A stretch of DNA of 64,000 nt from Rotaria macrura (lineage: Eukaryota > Rotifera > Eurotatoria > Philodinida > Philodinidae), in contig OENT01000253.1 in assembly GCA_900239685.1 (NCBI GenBank), positions 1 through 64,000 on the forward strand, written 5' to 3'. The notes below the pieces were generated by a model. The model worked only from the letters and a program-made list of their open reading frames with translations, was not told where the DNA came from and searched no databases. Every line of letters starts with the position of its first letter. Position 1 is the first letter of the stretch. Below are positions 1 to 13,100 of this stretch, piece by piece. Both the position numbers and the translations under genes were made by a program.

Positions 1-661
1 GGTTTTTAGAACGATGAAGTCAACATAGCCTAAATTTTTGGTATGAAGTCCAAATAAAATCTTCTCTTTCTAAAGAATAAAATCTATCAAGATCAAATTA
101 AAAAAATGAATTCTTTTTTTATGAAACCTATTTAAGCTGGTTACTGATGTTGACGTTTAATTAGTACGGACAGGCTTTGTTCACAGTGAAATGCACAAGG
201 GGAGAAAGATGAGGCTTCAAGAGTGCATACTTTCCTCTTTCTTGAATAAACTATTTTAACAAGAGAAAATCTCGCTTTTTTCCTCCTTTGACACTACGCC
301 TATTAGACCAAAAGATTATAGAAACAATTTTTATAAAAAAAATGACAGCCGAAAGAATATTATCATAATGAGTTGTAAAATCCACTAAAGTGGCTCCAAG
401 ATATTCTGTCAAGAAAAATAAAACGCTTTCCATGAAAGGCAGTTACTTTCTATTAGCTGTTTCTCAAGATTTTTCTAACTCGTAAAGAACATATCTTTAT
501 GACAAAAGGAAGAAAGCGTTTGCCCCTACTCCACTCAAATCTCAATATAAACTTAAATCTTAAAGAAGTTTGTTTGTTTCAAAAATCATTTTAATGAAAA
601 TCAATATTGTGAAGAAGGCCTTCGACTACATTGACGGATTCAGTCATTTTATTTTGTCGGC
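1..661. other. gene-free left edge
   Basis: No coding region, RNA gene or clear repeat was recognised here. The reading frames are short and carry no family motif. If the dynein gene that follows has its N-terminal tail in this window, its exons should lie here or between 1483 and 1931, but I could not identify any. Confidence 0.5.
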
Positions 662-1482
662 ATGAAGAAAATCGATATTGATATATGAGTGATAAAATCA
701 CTTTCAATGTCACTGACTAAGTGTCAAAGATGGTAGATGATTGAACAAAGCCAGGTAGTTCTTGTAAGGAGAATTCTTCTGAAGAGAGAATATTCAGCAA
801 ATCTTTTCAATGATGAATATTCAATTTTCGAATCTTTCCTATTTCCGTCCGAAAGAAAAGAAGTTCGCATTTTCGAATATGCAACAATATCGTGGAGAAT
901 ATCAATTGATCTACAAGACGAAACAGACTTTGTTCATTTTCCTAGTGTAGTCGTATGAAAACGAAACCGAATACGTAAGAAGAGATCGGTCTCTATTACC
1001 GGTTCGGTGATTGATGTTGATGGCGGCAAAAAAGGGCGCAGTGAAAGATAGATTTATTTTGAGACATGATGACTGAAGAGAATTTTTTTTGCTCTTCAAA
1101 ATAAGATGCCTACTATTTTTCCAGTGCTCTATGATCTGAAATTCTATGCAAAATATGTTTCATTTAAAGACAGCACTCCTTGTGATCTATTTCATTCGGA
1201 TACTCATATGGCCAATAATTCTCTTTTCAGGCACCAGGGAGATTTTGTAAAGAATCGTTGAATACTTGAGAATTCGAACTTTGTTTTTCTTTCGGACAGA
1301 AATAGGAAAGATTCGAAAATTGAATATTCATCATTGAAAAGATTTGCGGAATATTCTCTCTTGAGAAGAATTTTCCTTCCAAGCAATACCTGACTTTGTT
1401 CAATCATCGACTATCTTTGATACTTAGTCAGTGACATTGAAAGTGATCGTATCACTCATATATCAATTCCAATTTTCTTCGT
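662..1482. repeat. long inverted repeat, about 205-bp arms
   Basis: The left arm (about 662-867) and the right arm (about 1274-1482) are reverse complements at roughly 90% identity by eye, separated by about 400 bp of non-repeated sequence. As a result the same short peptide (starting MIEQSQV) can be read on + from the left arm and on - from the right arm. This is a consequence of the repeat and not evidence of two genes. The structure fits a foldback element or the two ends of a non-autonomous DNA transposon. No transposase and no clear target-site duplication was found. Confidence 0.8.
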
Positions 1483-1931
1483 GTCAGCAATAGACATTGG
1501 ATGGTGGTTTCGCCACTATGTTTAGTTGATTGATCAAAATTTTGTTCTTCAAACGAAATCGTTAGCCCAGGAGAAATCGAATATTGCACATGTCTTAAAA
1601 TTAAGTCCATTTCGACAGACCTGTTTCGGCTTTAACCCTTTTAAAGCTGTCAACGGGGGTTAGTTTCAGCTACGGCTCAGCATACCTTAAGAGCGGCAGC
1701 ATGGTTCATCATTGGATTTATTCGACCCTTAGTAGCATTTGCCATAGAGTTTGACTCAACTGTTATGTCCCTACATAAATAAACAACACTCACATTTGAA
1801 CACTCTTTATGCTGATGTAGATGTTAATCAGATATGTTTTACAGTGGAAGAAAAAAATTTAACTATAAATTTGACGTTCTGTTTGTCTCTTGTTTGCTTT
1901 TTTATTTATTAGAGATTATGATTATTTCTAG
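1483..1931. other. unassigned stretch before first recognised dynein exon
   Basis: No family match was found. A possible small exon could begin near 1843, after a TTTTACAG acceptor-like site, but its splice phase to the next exon could not be confirmed. Confidence 0.35.
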
Positions 1932-4900
1932 TTTAATATTCGTCGAGCACAAGAAAAGATCGAATGTTGGATTAAAATCGCCGAGGATTTCAAAGAGAAA
2001 CTATCAGAGCATGATCCGATTGTTGCTCATTGGATTAAAATATTACAAGATTTTGAGCAAAATCTTGAATTACTCAAAAAATTATTAAGCGACGCGATGA
2101 CTGTAAGTTTCTTTGTCTTGTATAATTGATGAATATTCGGGAAAAAATGTCGTCTTCTTAACTATCACAGGCAGAACAATGGAAGGTTCTTTTTCGTGCA
2201 AATGGTCACGAGTATGATGCTCAACATAATTACCGAATTCAAGATTTAATCGATCTAAAAATTCTTCAAATTGAAAATCAAGACGTTTTTACACAAATAC
2301 ATAAACAAGCAACGCGAGAGCAAAAGCTCAAAGATAAATTAACGCATATGCAATCATGGCTAAGCGAACTTCATTATCGAATGGCAAGATATAGGCCACC
2401 GATTAAAATAAATACAGGTGAATTCAATAGAATCGATATTTTATTTAGATGATCTCTTTCTTTGACAGTTAAAGGGAAAATGAATACACTCTAAGTGATG
2501 ATAGATTACGAATAAGTTCTATGTACCATTGGAGTAACCATTTATTGAAAGATTTCAGAAAATAAAGGAAGTTTGGAGTTTCAAAACAATGAAAAACAAG
2601 TTTCTCAATGAACTTCTGGTGTCATCGATTATTAAACAGGACATTTTTCTTTTACGTCGCTTCCTCGTTGAAAGATTAAGTCTAAGAACGATATTTGCAC
2701 AACTCGATTTTGACGTACTTCGGAGTATGAATTTCAATTTCAGGCTGTTCTGAAGAACCTTTAGCTCTACACGAGGGCTTCTTCCAAGGGAGCCAGACAA
2801 CCCACTGTAACGTGTTTCCTAATAAAAGAGTCGGGATGTCACAGAATCTGTGGCTTATCACAGCCTCGCAATTGACTTCAAGTGGATGTCTCTACAACGA
2901 GGAAGTCTTATCGATTTGAAACAGCTTCTAACAAAAGGTGTTTCTTGAAACTTCAAGTTGATGAAGAACAAATGAATACGCTTGTTTAACTGAAGTTACG
3001 TTGCTCAGAAGCGCAAATCCTGATATATCTGCGTAGCAAGATAAGCGAGTGTTACTTTTTACTCTTTATATGAACTAGAGACGGTCTAGGCATATTTAAA
3101 AATGCAGTTCAAAATAATAAGTATTGAAGCATAATAGATGGAGATCTTTGGCCATTCCCTGTGTACGTAGTCATCGTAGACACTTTAACAGCATCTATCT
3201 ATCATCTCGGATGTTGAGAAGTATGCTCAGTCATCAGACAAAAAGTCAGTACTAAAGTCGAATACAACTGCAGTTATTACTTCTTTTTTTCAACACTCAG
3301 TACATATACATATTTCACCATCGACATGTACTCGTGGTAGATAAGAATTCATAGGCTATAACATAATTACAGTAAGAAAGTTGCTAATTGGTACAACAAG
3401 TAGGTTCATCGTGTTTGAGGACTGTCCCTAATATTCGCTTCATAAAATACTTCATACATCCATGTCTCAGCGCAATTAGATTTCTATTATCATATATTAT
3501 ATTATATTGTACAAGTTATACAAAGATGCAATCCCTCGTAGATAAATTGATTTATAGTTGACCATTCTTATACCGTTGACATAACGTTGTCCTGTTTCAT
3601 GTTTTAATCCTACATAGATTGTACTAAGACCTTTTGTGAAAACTGTCAGATATTTTTGAAACAACATAGTGACCGTCGCATTTGAGCCAACATTGCTCGG
3701 CTTTCTTTTTTATAAGGAATAAGTCGTTCACGCTCGTGGGAAATGTCGAATTAGAAAAATTGGGTCTGATTTTGTCATTATTTAAAAATTTTAGTTCGCA
3801 ATCGTATAACGTCATCCTACCGTCAACGCTTAAGTCGATATCGTGAATTACGTTCACGTACGCCAACAGCTCGTAAAACGCCGACAGATGTTGTTTCATT
3901 TACTGAATCATCGAACGAAACTGTTGAGGAAACCTATATTATGATTAATTCTCAAGAAATTCTTCGATTGATTGAGGTTTGATCAAAGTAATTTTCGAAC
4001 GAAAGTAAATTCCTATAAATGAATTTCATTTTAGGATCGTTTATTGTTATTGTACAGTAACGAACCGTTTCACAGTAGCATCGATACTCGTCGTGAACAA
4101 TTTCAACAATATTATAGGCTATTCGACAATGTTAAAGAATTGACGCAGCTCTGGTTGGAAACACAAAATCGATGGATTTTTTTAAGAAGTGCCTTAGTAA
4201 ATTTAAATCTTACACATGATGATCAAGCTTATTTAAAACCAATTTATGTTAAATTTACTGAAATCGATGAAAGCTTTAGAGTAATTAATTGATATTCCCA
4301 AAACTCATTTGATCACAGTTGATATTCTATTATATGATTCTTTCTTTTGTTTTCTCGTAGAACTTCCAAAAATTAGCCTTTCAAAATCCATCTGTAGCCG
4401 GTTTAGCTAAAGTCGAAATGAATCGAACACATTTTAGAAATTGGCTCAATGTTTTTGTTAGTTTCGACCTTGTTTTTCTCTCGTCTTGATTCCCATCGTA
4501 TTATTTTTATATTCCAGGATGAGTTAGTCACTGAACTTGATTTTTATTTACATGAACAATATCGATCTAAATTCGGTCGATTCTATTTCTTAGCAAACGA
4601 TGATCTTGTTAATTTGATATCATCTGGCCTTGATCCGAGGTGTTATGTACCATACGTTAGAGAATTGTTTAAAGGTATTCATAATATTCACTTTCAATTG
4701 CCTGATCAAAGCGTTGGATCAACACCAAATCAAGTCATGAATTCAGCTGCTGTCGATGTCTACGGTAAGCAAATGCCAGTTTATTTAATTCGTGCTCATT
4801 CTTGATTAGAGACGAAATGTCTTTTCCTGTTAGCAAAAAATAATAGAACATGAGTAGGGTGCAGGGTGCGGGTGTTGGCGTCGGTAAGGAAATGGTATTA

Positions 4901-7147
4901 CATTCATATACACTTACAACGGCACGCTAAAACCGAAATAAACACCCACACCCACATATTAAACATGACTGGATATCAGGCATTGCAACCAGTCGAAACC
5001 TTAGGAGTTTGTCTGCAAGTTTTTGAAGTTAACTTAGAGTTGGATTCCAGTGTGAGTTTAATCTTGAACTACCTCAAGTTGATGAGGCTCTATTAGATAG
5101 AATATCAGAAGAAAGACAAAACAAAATCGTACGTTTCGAAATCCATATGAAATACTTCTGTTTTAGTAAAGATTTGAGTCCAACGGTCAAAAGTTTACTT
5201 CCAAATCTAGTCAACTTGTGAAGCATCACCGTAATGATAGATTCACATAGATTTGTCAGATATTCAATCAATTGAAATATTCGTCGTGATCTGTGATAGA
5301 GTATAGAGCTTCTCTATCGAGGGATATTGCCGCCGAAGATACGGATTATCATCCTTTATCAATCAACATTTATTATATAAAAATGTGCAACTTTGAACGA
5401 GCACGAAATATGTTCATCGCTGAATCGTCTTACGACATCGAAGGCTTTTAGCGTCATTGAAAGGAAACATATCGATAAGAACAACTGTTGCAAAGTGTTT
5501 CCGAAAGTTTTAATTACCAAGAAGGACACCTAATCATATGAAATTATACTATTTTACAGTCAAATAGAAATTAAAAGGATAGATTAAGAAAACAAAATAG
5601 TAAAGCAGTAGGTCTGGTTTCTTATTCGTAAAAGTTGAAATTAATAAACGATTCAAACATTCCATAGCATTGACGAAACCGTCATAATCTTGTTTTCTAT
5701 GATGCAGTAAACTATGATCGGTCGACTAGTTTTTGTTTGATTCTAAATCTGTACAACGAAATGAATGCGCGTATCTAGTGAATTCTCATCAAGTGTCATT
5801 AGTTACGATCTGGTAGATGCAGCTCGAGTACAATAGTGATAGTTCTGTGTAGGACTATTCGAATGCATTCATTTTATCTCCTCTATGTTGTTGATGAAAT
5901 TTAACCAATTTCTTAAAAACGCATAAACTTGCCGGTTGTAAATTATAAATAGGAGAATTGGTAAAAAATTGAATGTAATTAAAACGTTTCGAAAGGATTT
6001 TTCCGTTTTCAAATAAAGTGAGTGGAAGCATTTCGAAAGATGTTTGAAAGTGAGTAGTGCTACGTGAAAAATGAGAAGTTAACGAATTCCTTTACTAGAT
6101 AAAGTATCTTTTTAAATTCAAAATGAATTAGAGTACTTTCATATTGTTTCAATATAAATTGACCAATCTTCTCAGTGATTATATTCATGTGCATTATTTT
6201 CATAGATTTCTCTTCTTTCGTGTTTTGAATATTCGACATTTCGTTTAATTCGTTGACTGCAGCTTAAATGTACATGGTTCATGTCTGTTCAATATGAAAT
6301 ATTGAAGGGAATACAATTGAGACCAGTTCTAGTTTCATCTAGAGATTCTACTCGTGTTAATTAAACGACTTACTGATTATTGATTTTTCTCGTTTTTAGC
6401 TTATCGATTACAAGGCTTGTCAATATCAAACAGAGACGGTGAACAATTGAAATTAGTATCGAAATTAAAATTAGCATTACCAAAAATGGATTCAATTGGC
6501 TTAAGTACTCATATAATCAGTAGCCAAAGTTTAACGAAATGGTTTGAATCGTTAAATAAGTTAATGAAACATTCTTTGTCGAAATCAATCTTTGAATGCC
6601 TTGACAACAGAAGCAGCGAAGATTTAACAGAAATTCTTGGCCTTGAATCTTCAACAAGTTCCAAGAAACAAGCTGAATACCCATTACAAATTATCTTACT
6701 TGCTGAACATATTCTATTTGGTCTCAAGCTGAAGAAACAAATCGAGTTAAAATCGAAGTTATTTATTCGAAGTTTAAAGTTTGTTTTTCTTCAGAATTTA
6801 TCTTGTTGAGTGAATTCTAAGTTGATAACCAACATTTAGATTTAAAATCGAAGATCAAATAAATGAGTTAATTTCCAAGCGAACGAAACAACAAAGCAGT
6901 TTAATTATTCAGAAATTGTACTTTCGAGATGTCTTATCAAGTAATGTTCATTTTAATCGTTCTTCTCGATTTATTTTCCTGTGTTGTTCCTTCAAAGGAT
7001 TTGTCGATGCTGAAAATCATTTAACATTGAATAGCTATGAATGGTTGTCTTTAATCAAATACGACATTGATCGGAATTCTCGAACAAATAATAAAATTGA
7101 TTTTGTTCAATTTTCTAATAGAATTCCTTATAATTTTGAATTTATCG
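1932..7147 (+). CDS. dynein exons 1-9: linker (DHC_N2) region
   Basis: Exons at about 1932-2102, 2171-2417, 3795-3976, 4035-4280, 4361-4456, 4518-4764, 6400-6778, 6840-6940 and 6998-7147. They carry the linker signature, for example WLETQNRWIFLRSALV, matching the family's W..VQ..W.YLE pattern, then a KFGRFYFLANDDLV segment matching the FPRFFF.S...L pattern, and NSYEWLSLIKYDI, matching the F.W..QLRYYW block just before AAA1. The 1.6-kb intron 4765-6399 joins a phase-1 exon end to an in-phase exon, which supports real splicing. One segment (about 3795-3960) is rich in R, T and S and has no clear counterpart in the family. Confidence 0.8.
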
Positions 7148-10100
7148 GTATGAATTTCATTTTTCCTGTCACCTTCGATAGTCTAAATTGAAATTATACT
7201 GTTTTGAAATATTTTTATATAGAACGATCATCAACGTTTATTATTTCGCCTATGATGGAACGAACATTATTTGAATTGAGTCAAGCTATTTGTACATTTA
7301 GAATTGGTGTTGTTCATGCTCCTCCCCAACATGGACGATCGACGGTTATACAAACTCTAGCACAGGTTTAATTTTTTCCTCAAAAAATAAAAGTTTTAAC
7401 CATCTAAAATCAAATAAATATATTTAGTTGTGCGGAACAAACTGTTTTAGTTTATTATGTAATTCGTTGACACAAGTTGATCAAATAGAAAATTTTCATC
7501 AAGGCTTGATTGCGGCAAATAGTTGGTGTTTATTCAAAGATATTCAGCAACTTTCTCTAGGTAAACTATGTTTTTTACTCGACTTAGTATCCATTTATAC
7601 GTATAGTAGAGCTTTTGCGTCATTTGAAATTCTCAGAAGAACACAGAATCAAACCAATACATAGCTAAAGTCATTGAAATGAAAGACAAAAAGGGATTTT
7701 TTTTAGACAAAATCATTACAGCTTCGTAATAGAAGAACTTACTGTCAAGTGACTCTCTACTGAAAACAAAGATTCATGAAATAAAAAGACTAATTACCAT
7801 AAGAGATAGATGACAGATACAGAGTAATTCTCTAAGAAAGTCGATTCATTCATAATGAAAGATCGGATGTCAGTGTAGATGTGAATTATTGTCTTCACAT
7901 TAGCAGTCAGCGGCGTTCTCAATCGAAAAGGGTTCTGTTAAATACGATCGAAGAAGCATTTGTCATGTAGTCGTTGTTATTCGTAAGTAGCGGATTAATA
8001 AAACTCCTGAATTTGCTGACCGATCGATCTGAAAATGATTCAAACGGTTTCTTGTTCGTCTGCTTTGAAACCGATATTCAAAAAAATGATCGTATTTCTT
8101 TCTCGTTCATAGATTAATTAGAATGAAACTGTATTACAATTGCTCTGAAAATTTTTCTGTTACCCGAAAACGATTGGTTACAGTAAAATAAATCTAAATC
8201 ATTTTCTAGACTGTTTATCATTGTTGGCATCAGCTATGCGTCATATTCGTGTTCAATTCGAAGAACGTCAAAGACAATCAAACAATGCTTGTCGATCTCT
8301 TAAACGATTTAAATCACAATCAGATTTGAATCATTTCTCTACTCCGTTGGTCAAATATCGAGTATTAACGAACAAAAAAGTCACTTCGAGATGAACGAAA
8401 AATTCCGTACGAATCTATTTTAATTTTAGAGTAAAATTCGTTCAAATGAATATCCAATGACAAGAAAAGGTTTCAATGATTATAATACAATACTGACCAA
8501 TAATCAAGAAATTCTCGCGTATCCATTAACATACGGAGTATTTGCGACATTAGATGATCATTATAGACCATTATCGTCAACAATCAAAGTAAAAATTCTT
8601 CTTCTCTTTGCAAACAAAATAAGAATTTAAGAAACATAAAATCTTTTCATGAAAAATAGTTTGAGTGCCGTACAATATCTTTGTCGCGTCCAGATTTGAA
8701 GCGAATAGCCGAATCATTGCTTTATAAAAATGGTTTGTTTACAATAGATTCACAAGTTGACTGTCGTGAAACAGCAGATAATCTCGTTGATTTACTTGAC
8801 TCTTTACGACTGCTTGTAAGTCTTTATTCAATTGAGTTTCTCAGTTTGTCGAATCGATCTGTTTAGTATGATGAAATGAAAACGTTCTATTCGCCGTATA
8901 TCCTTTTACAATCAATAGTTGAGCAGTCCATGAATATGAGCATAAAAGAAGCAACTGTCGTTACACTTAAACGATATCAATTGTATGATTCAAATATTCC
9001 GAAAGTACTTGAGAAGTTTTTCTTTAATGAAAAGCCAAATGAATCCAATTCAATAAATGATGAACTTGGTTTCGTCGAGTTTTTAAAACAAGAAGCAAAT
9101 GATGATAAAATTCAATTCGATGACGACGAAATATTTAACCAAGTAAATTGTCAAGTTGTCACTAAAAACAGACAAATACTTCTTCTTGTTGTGTTTTTCT
9201 TCAGGCTTCTCGTTTAATGCATGCCATTCAAAATAATGATTTAATATTTCTTACTGGACAATGTGGTACTGCTAAATCGAGATTAATACGTTTGGCTGAA
9301 CGGACAATCAACAAACAACTGAGTACATTTCATGTAAGCTATTTTTAACTTTCGAAAAATCTCTATTTGATATTATTTAATAAAAAAATGAAATGATTAG
9401 GATTTATTAAGAATCAATGTTTTTAATTCGACTCTTTTTTTCTTATCCTACAAGAAAAGTGTAAGAATAGATTGATTTCTGTGTTCATGCCTGTGATATC
9501 TTCATCTAGTTTCTTCTTCTTACTTGAAAAATAGAAAAGAGTATTTGCTTCTTTATTTTTTTTCCATCGCTCCACTTTCTTTTCAAGTCTGATGCCAATG
9601 ATGATCAACAGCAAAAGTTAGTCATCATAAACAAAGTCTTTCCGAACTCGTACGATGAGGATGAAGTAAGAATCCAATTATTTACCCGATATTTTTCAAC
9701 ACTAAACAAAAAATGAATTTCTTTGTTTTGTTTCCTCGAAGTTTTCTCAAGTGAAGAATAGTTTCATGGAGCAATGGAAACGATGTTACGCAACAACGAT
9801 TGCTACCGATGTGGTAATTGTGGTCAGGTTTTATTTTTAGATAAAATCTTATTATTTTATTTAGACATCGGATCAATATTGGATTATTCTTGATATTGAT
9901 TCTCATGCCAATTGGTTAACATCAAATAAAATTCAATATCTGTACAACGAGTTTCTTTCGTCATTAGCTCGTCACGATGGTAAGAAAATAATTTAACAAA
10001 CACTTCGACGTTTTCTAATTTGGTTTTGAAAAGGTTCGATAAAGCTCATAATTGAATGTGATAAAGTACCCAATGAATTATCCGATACTTGTGCGATATT

Positions 10101-13100
10101 TGGTAAAATGTTTGTTTTAAATCTCGATAAATTTCAATCTCGAATGAAGCTAATTCAAACAGCTGCACGTAATCTTGAGATAAAACTTCATTTATTAGAC
10201 TCAACGTAAGACTTACGAAATAGGAATGCGTTAGATGAATGTTTCCGTTTCTTTTCTCTTCTCTTCAAAGATTATCATCGATTAGCGATTTTGTCAATGA
10301 TGTTATTGAACCTTATATAGAATATATTGAACAGGAACACATTTGTGATACACATGTGAATAATTTTACGGATTCGTTTACTAAAATACTTTCGGCATTT
10401 ATCGAACAACATTTAATCGATGTTCAACATCATCATCACGCATTGCATTATATATTTGCTTATTGTTTTATATGGGCCTATGTTCATCCAATTCATTTCA
10501 AGTATAAATTTTATTTTAAAATCTCGTTTCGTTTTGTCTCAAGTCGGTGAATTCTATTTAGGTACGAAGAACAAGTCACTTCATTTGTTCGACAACTTTT
10601 AAAATCTTATGATTTTCCTCCGATGAATTGTAAATTAACAGATTTGTATCCAGATATGAGCACATCGTCGTCATCAGCTCGTTTTGTTCTTGTTCGATCA
10701 TGGTTAAAAGTTCACAATATAACTTATGATTCTATACCTGAATTCGAGGGTGCCACGCGTTTAATGTCAATGCTTGTCGCAAGCAATTTTTCAATAGGTA
10801 TTTATAGTTATGAGTCGGGTTTTGGCAAGACAACATTAATGAAACGTTTATTAACTAATGTTCCTCACCTTCGACTGATTTCACCCGGTGAACGACGATC
10901 GTTATTGCACGATGAACTGTTTAAATATAATGCACCTATTTTAACTCATGGGAAATCAATTCGAGGAGCAAAGTTTGTTGTCTGGATCGAAGATGTGAAA
11001 CAGGATGACATGGAATTGATTCGCTCATGGATCGATGAATATTCTTCATCGAAACACAAGGATTTGAATATTGTTCTGACAGGTCAATCATTTTATTCAT
11101 ATCCTGCACGTTTTTCTCGACACTTTGTTCCATTTGTCATTCATCAATCTATATCAACACTAATCGGTTCGATTTACTCAATATCGATTCGAGATTGGCT
11201 GGAAGAGTTTCCTGTTGATGCCATCAGCCATCCAATCGAATTAGCTCATGCTTGTCTTTTAACGCTGGAGGAAACATTCGACTTCTTAAGACATCATTTA
11301 AGTAAATTTAAATGGAATCTTCATCATGTTGAATCGGTTATCAATGGTATGTTACTGTTGGATGGAAAAGTAAAACGAGCTGGTTTAAGAGCTCATAAAG
11401 AATCAACTAAAATGGCAATGAAATTCAATAAAAAGAGACAACAAGACGAACAAGTGACAACTGTTGTTCGATTGTTATGCCACGAACTGTCAAGAACTAT
11501 ACTTGATCGATTAACAACGGCGAGCGGTAGATTCTTCATTTATTACTTATCGACTTAGAACTTTTGTTTTTTTTTCTCTAGACCGTTTCTTATTTCAAGA
11601 TTTCCTTTATAAAACAATCATTGCCAACTTTTGCACTGAATTAGAATTTCATATTGTTTCAACGAATGAAGGCGAAACAAATATTAGTTCTCAAAATGAA
11701 CATCAATCTGCACCACCATCAACATCAGTTCCGACTTCGTTTGGAAAGAAGCAAGTTAAATTTAAGTTAGGTCTTGTTAGTGATCGATCAGCATTGGCTT
11801 CATTGGACGGACCTATTGTTTCATTTGGAAAATTAATCGGTCTACCAAAAATAAAAGATCCTTCGAAATTAACGAATTCTGATTATATTATCGATAAACT
11901 GACAGACTTAACTTACTTTTCAAAACAAATTCTTCCGATGCATGGCGATCATATTGGTGATCGAGAATCGTTTTCAAATCAATATCAAGAATCTGACGAT
12001 AAGCAAATGAGTAGAGCACTTCAGTCGTGCCAATCGCGAATGAATAAATCAACACATACGGACCTATCATTTATACCTCGAGCATGTCGTCATATCACAA
12101 ATCTTGTGCGAGTTTTTTGTCTACAAAATAATGGTCATGCACTATTACGTACGAAACAAGTCGGATTAGGTCGTCAAGATTTAGTTCAATTATCTGCTTA
12201 CATAGCTCGGCAACAATTTTTCGATGCACATTCTTCTGTACCGTTAATGGATGAAAATGAATCTGTTCGACAATGCCTTCGATCAACTTGTCTTCTGGCT
12301 GGATTGAAACAGAAAGGTGTTGTCGTACTTGTGCGAGAATACTTTCTTTCCGATCAAATGATCAAACAATTATATATATTTACACGTGAGGGTACTTATC
12401 CAGGTCTCTACTCAAACGAAGAACTTATTCGCATTGCTGCTGCACTCTCACCAAATCTGCCAACAACTCGCCGAGTTCTGAAAACAAATGCAGTTTTGAA
12501 AACATTTTACGCAAGAATTAAAAAACGACTTCACTTAGTCATACTTGAAAATAGCCAACGTAAGAATCATAGCTTCTCTCATTTGTCTCTCTCTTGGTGA
12601 AGATCATTTATTTTATGCACTTGTAGAATCTCGGCACGTTGGCCTACTATCTTCGTGTTATGTTGACGAATATAAAAACTGGACACACGATGACATTTTG
12701 ACAATTATAAAACATTGGATGACCAATAAAATTGTAAGATTTATTCAATATAAATATATATATTTTCTTATTAATGATCAGAGTAGTGTTAAATCGGTTT
12801 TTGCTACCAGTCCGAAAATACCTTTCGTTCTGTTTTTATGCTGACTAGTACAAACATCAAGAAAAAAAAATACGCAACAGTATATTCTGATCATATCAAT
12901 AAATCTGATACATGTTGCACCAATCGTATAAATTCTAACAAACATGTCACTGTGAAACAAAGAAATTTTTTATATCCCAGCAGATACTCATGATGAGTAC
13001 AGAACAATTCTTGCCTGCCTAAGCCTACTGCCTTCTTGCATTCGAATACCTGTTGGACAATAGAATTGTTTTCTTCTGCACTCGATTCTGATTGAGGTTG

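Noticed and set aside
737..1407. Two short protein-coding frames with nearly the same peptide on opposite strands
   Set aside because: They are the two arms of one inverted repeat read outward; the peptides diverge where the arms end and show no domain.
4940..4956. Telomere-like (TGTGGG) repeat on the minus strand
   Set aside because: Only about two units, inside a dynein intron; too short to indicate a telomere or a terminal insertion.
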